Positions 20,652 to 21,061 of a stretch of DNA of 21,061 nt are shown piece after piece (position 1 is the first letter of the stretch; every line of letters starts with the position of its first letter). The position numbers and the translations under genes were made by a program. The stretch comes from an uncultured Pseudomonadota bacterium (GTDB lineage Bacteria; Pseudomonadota; Gammaproteobacteria; Burkholderiales; Usitatibacteraceae). The stretch spans positions 1 through 21,061 of the forward strand of contig CALEJW010000124.1 of NCBI GenBank assembly GCA_937898635.1, read 5' to 3'. The notes below the pieces were generated by a model that saw nothing but the letters and a program-made list of their open reading frames with translations, did no database searches and was not told the DNA's origin.

Positions 20652-21061
20652 ATGACGGATCTCGCCCCATTGCCCCTGCGCCTCGGCGAAGCCGATCGCG
20701 CGGCGCTCACCGAGCATTTCCTCGCCCTGGACGGCGAGGACCGCCGCCTTCGCTTCGGTGCGTCGCTTTCGGACGACGCCGTGCGCGACCTGGACCAGCG
20801 CATCGACTTCGCCCGCGACGAGGTCTTCGCGATCGAGGGCGACGACCTGCGCCTCGCCGCCGTGGTGCACGTGGCCCACTACGCGGGCCGGGCGGAGCTG
20901 GGGCTTTCCGTGCTGCCCGGGGCGCGCGGCAAGGGCCTCGGCAACGTCCTCTTCAACCGCGCCGTCATGCACCTCACGAACCGCGGCGTGCGCGAGGTCT
21001 TCGTCCACTGCCTCGGGGAGAACGGCGCGATGATGCGGCTCGCGCGCCGCAACGGCATGCG
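20652..21061 (+). CDS. GNAT-family N-acetyltransferase, 3' end cut by window edge
   Basis: The first 136 residues are visible. The GNAT acetyl-CoA site is LGLSVLPGARGKGLGNVLF, with the pyrophosphate-binding ARGKGLG at 91-97. It is followed by helix residues FNRAVMHLTNRGVREVFVHCL and the start of the C-terminal NGAMMRLARRNGM element. The substrate is not predictable from this. ATG 20652 is the first good start; GAGGG lies about 15 nt upstream, a long spacing, so initiation may be weak. The 118 bp between tRNA-Val and this gene contain the divergent tRNA promoter and nothing else I can identify. Confidence 0.85.
   Translation, partial: MTDLAPLPLRLGEADRAALTEHFLALDGEDRRLRFGASLSDDAVRDLDQRIDFARDEVFAIEGDDLRLAAVVHVAHYAGRAELGLSVLPGARGKGLGNVLFNRAVMHLTNRGVREVFVHCLGENGAMMRLARRNGM

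Overview
The window is a high-GC bacterial chromosome segment. The best fit is a betaproteobacterium, from the gene order and the protein sequences; genus cannot be told from the sequence alone. The minus-strand order thrS-infC-rpmI-rplT-pheS-pheT-ihfA-merR-type regulator-tRNA-Pro is, from general knowledge, a core arrangement in that group, and the infC, ihfA and glycine-cleavage genes agree with it. Almost all of the sequence is core genome. The accessory parts are a three-gene polysaccharide cluster and a three-domain lipid enzyme.

Region 1 (1-2904, minus): gcvT-gcvH-gcvP, the glycine cleavage system. gcvP runs off the left edge. The operon is preceded by a sigma70-type promoter, a tandem glycine riboswitch and a strong hairpin just before the gcvT ribosome binding site. 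Region 2 (2905-4743, plus): a divergent malic enzyme gene whose upstream region carries two FNR-like half-perfect boxes placed as in an activated promoter. Region 3 (4740-5300, minus): an orphan CoxG-type SRPBCC protein with a C-terminal membrane anchor, meeting malic enzyme tail to tail on a shared CTAG. Region 4 (5301-8436, plus): a 941-residue fusion of acyl carrier protein, fatty acyl-AMP ligase-type enzyme and PlsC acyltransferase. It ends in a 23-bp tandem duplication and a hairpin.

Region 5 (8455-16079, minus): translation-machinery block. The order of transcription is thrS (with its own promoter, a candidate leader peptide containing two Thr codons and a terminator hairpin), infC with an AUC start, rpmI, rplT, a terminator, pheS and pheT overlapping by ATGA, ihfA overlapping pheT by GTGA, a MerR-type regulator gene overlapping ihfA, then tRNA-Pro(GGG).

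Region 6 (16082-20533, minus): tRNA-Val(GAC) followed by three translationally coupled genes: a large glycosyltransferase with seven tyrosine-containing heptads at its C-terminus, a class I methyltransferase, and a WbsX-type GH99-like protein starting with TTG. They sit between tRNA-Val and the thrS promoter and are likely to act in surface polysaccharide synthesis. Region 7 (20652-end, plus): start of a GNAT acetyltransferase gene.

The most interesting unexplained signal is the thrS leader (15939-16079). It has the parts of a ribosome-mediated attenuator: a short ORF with Thr-Thr codons, a stop codon overlapping an antiterminator segment, and a competing terminator directly before thrS.
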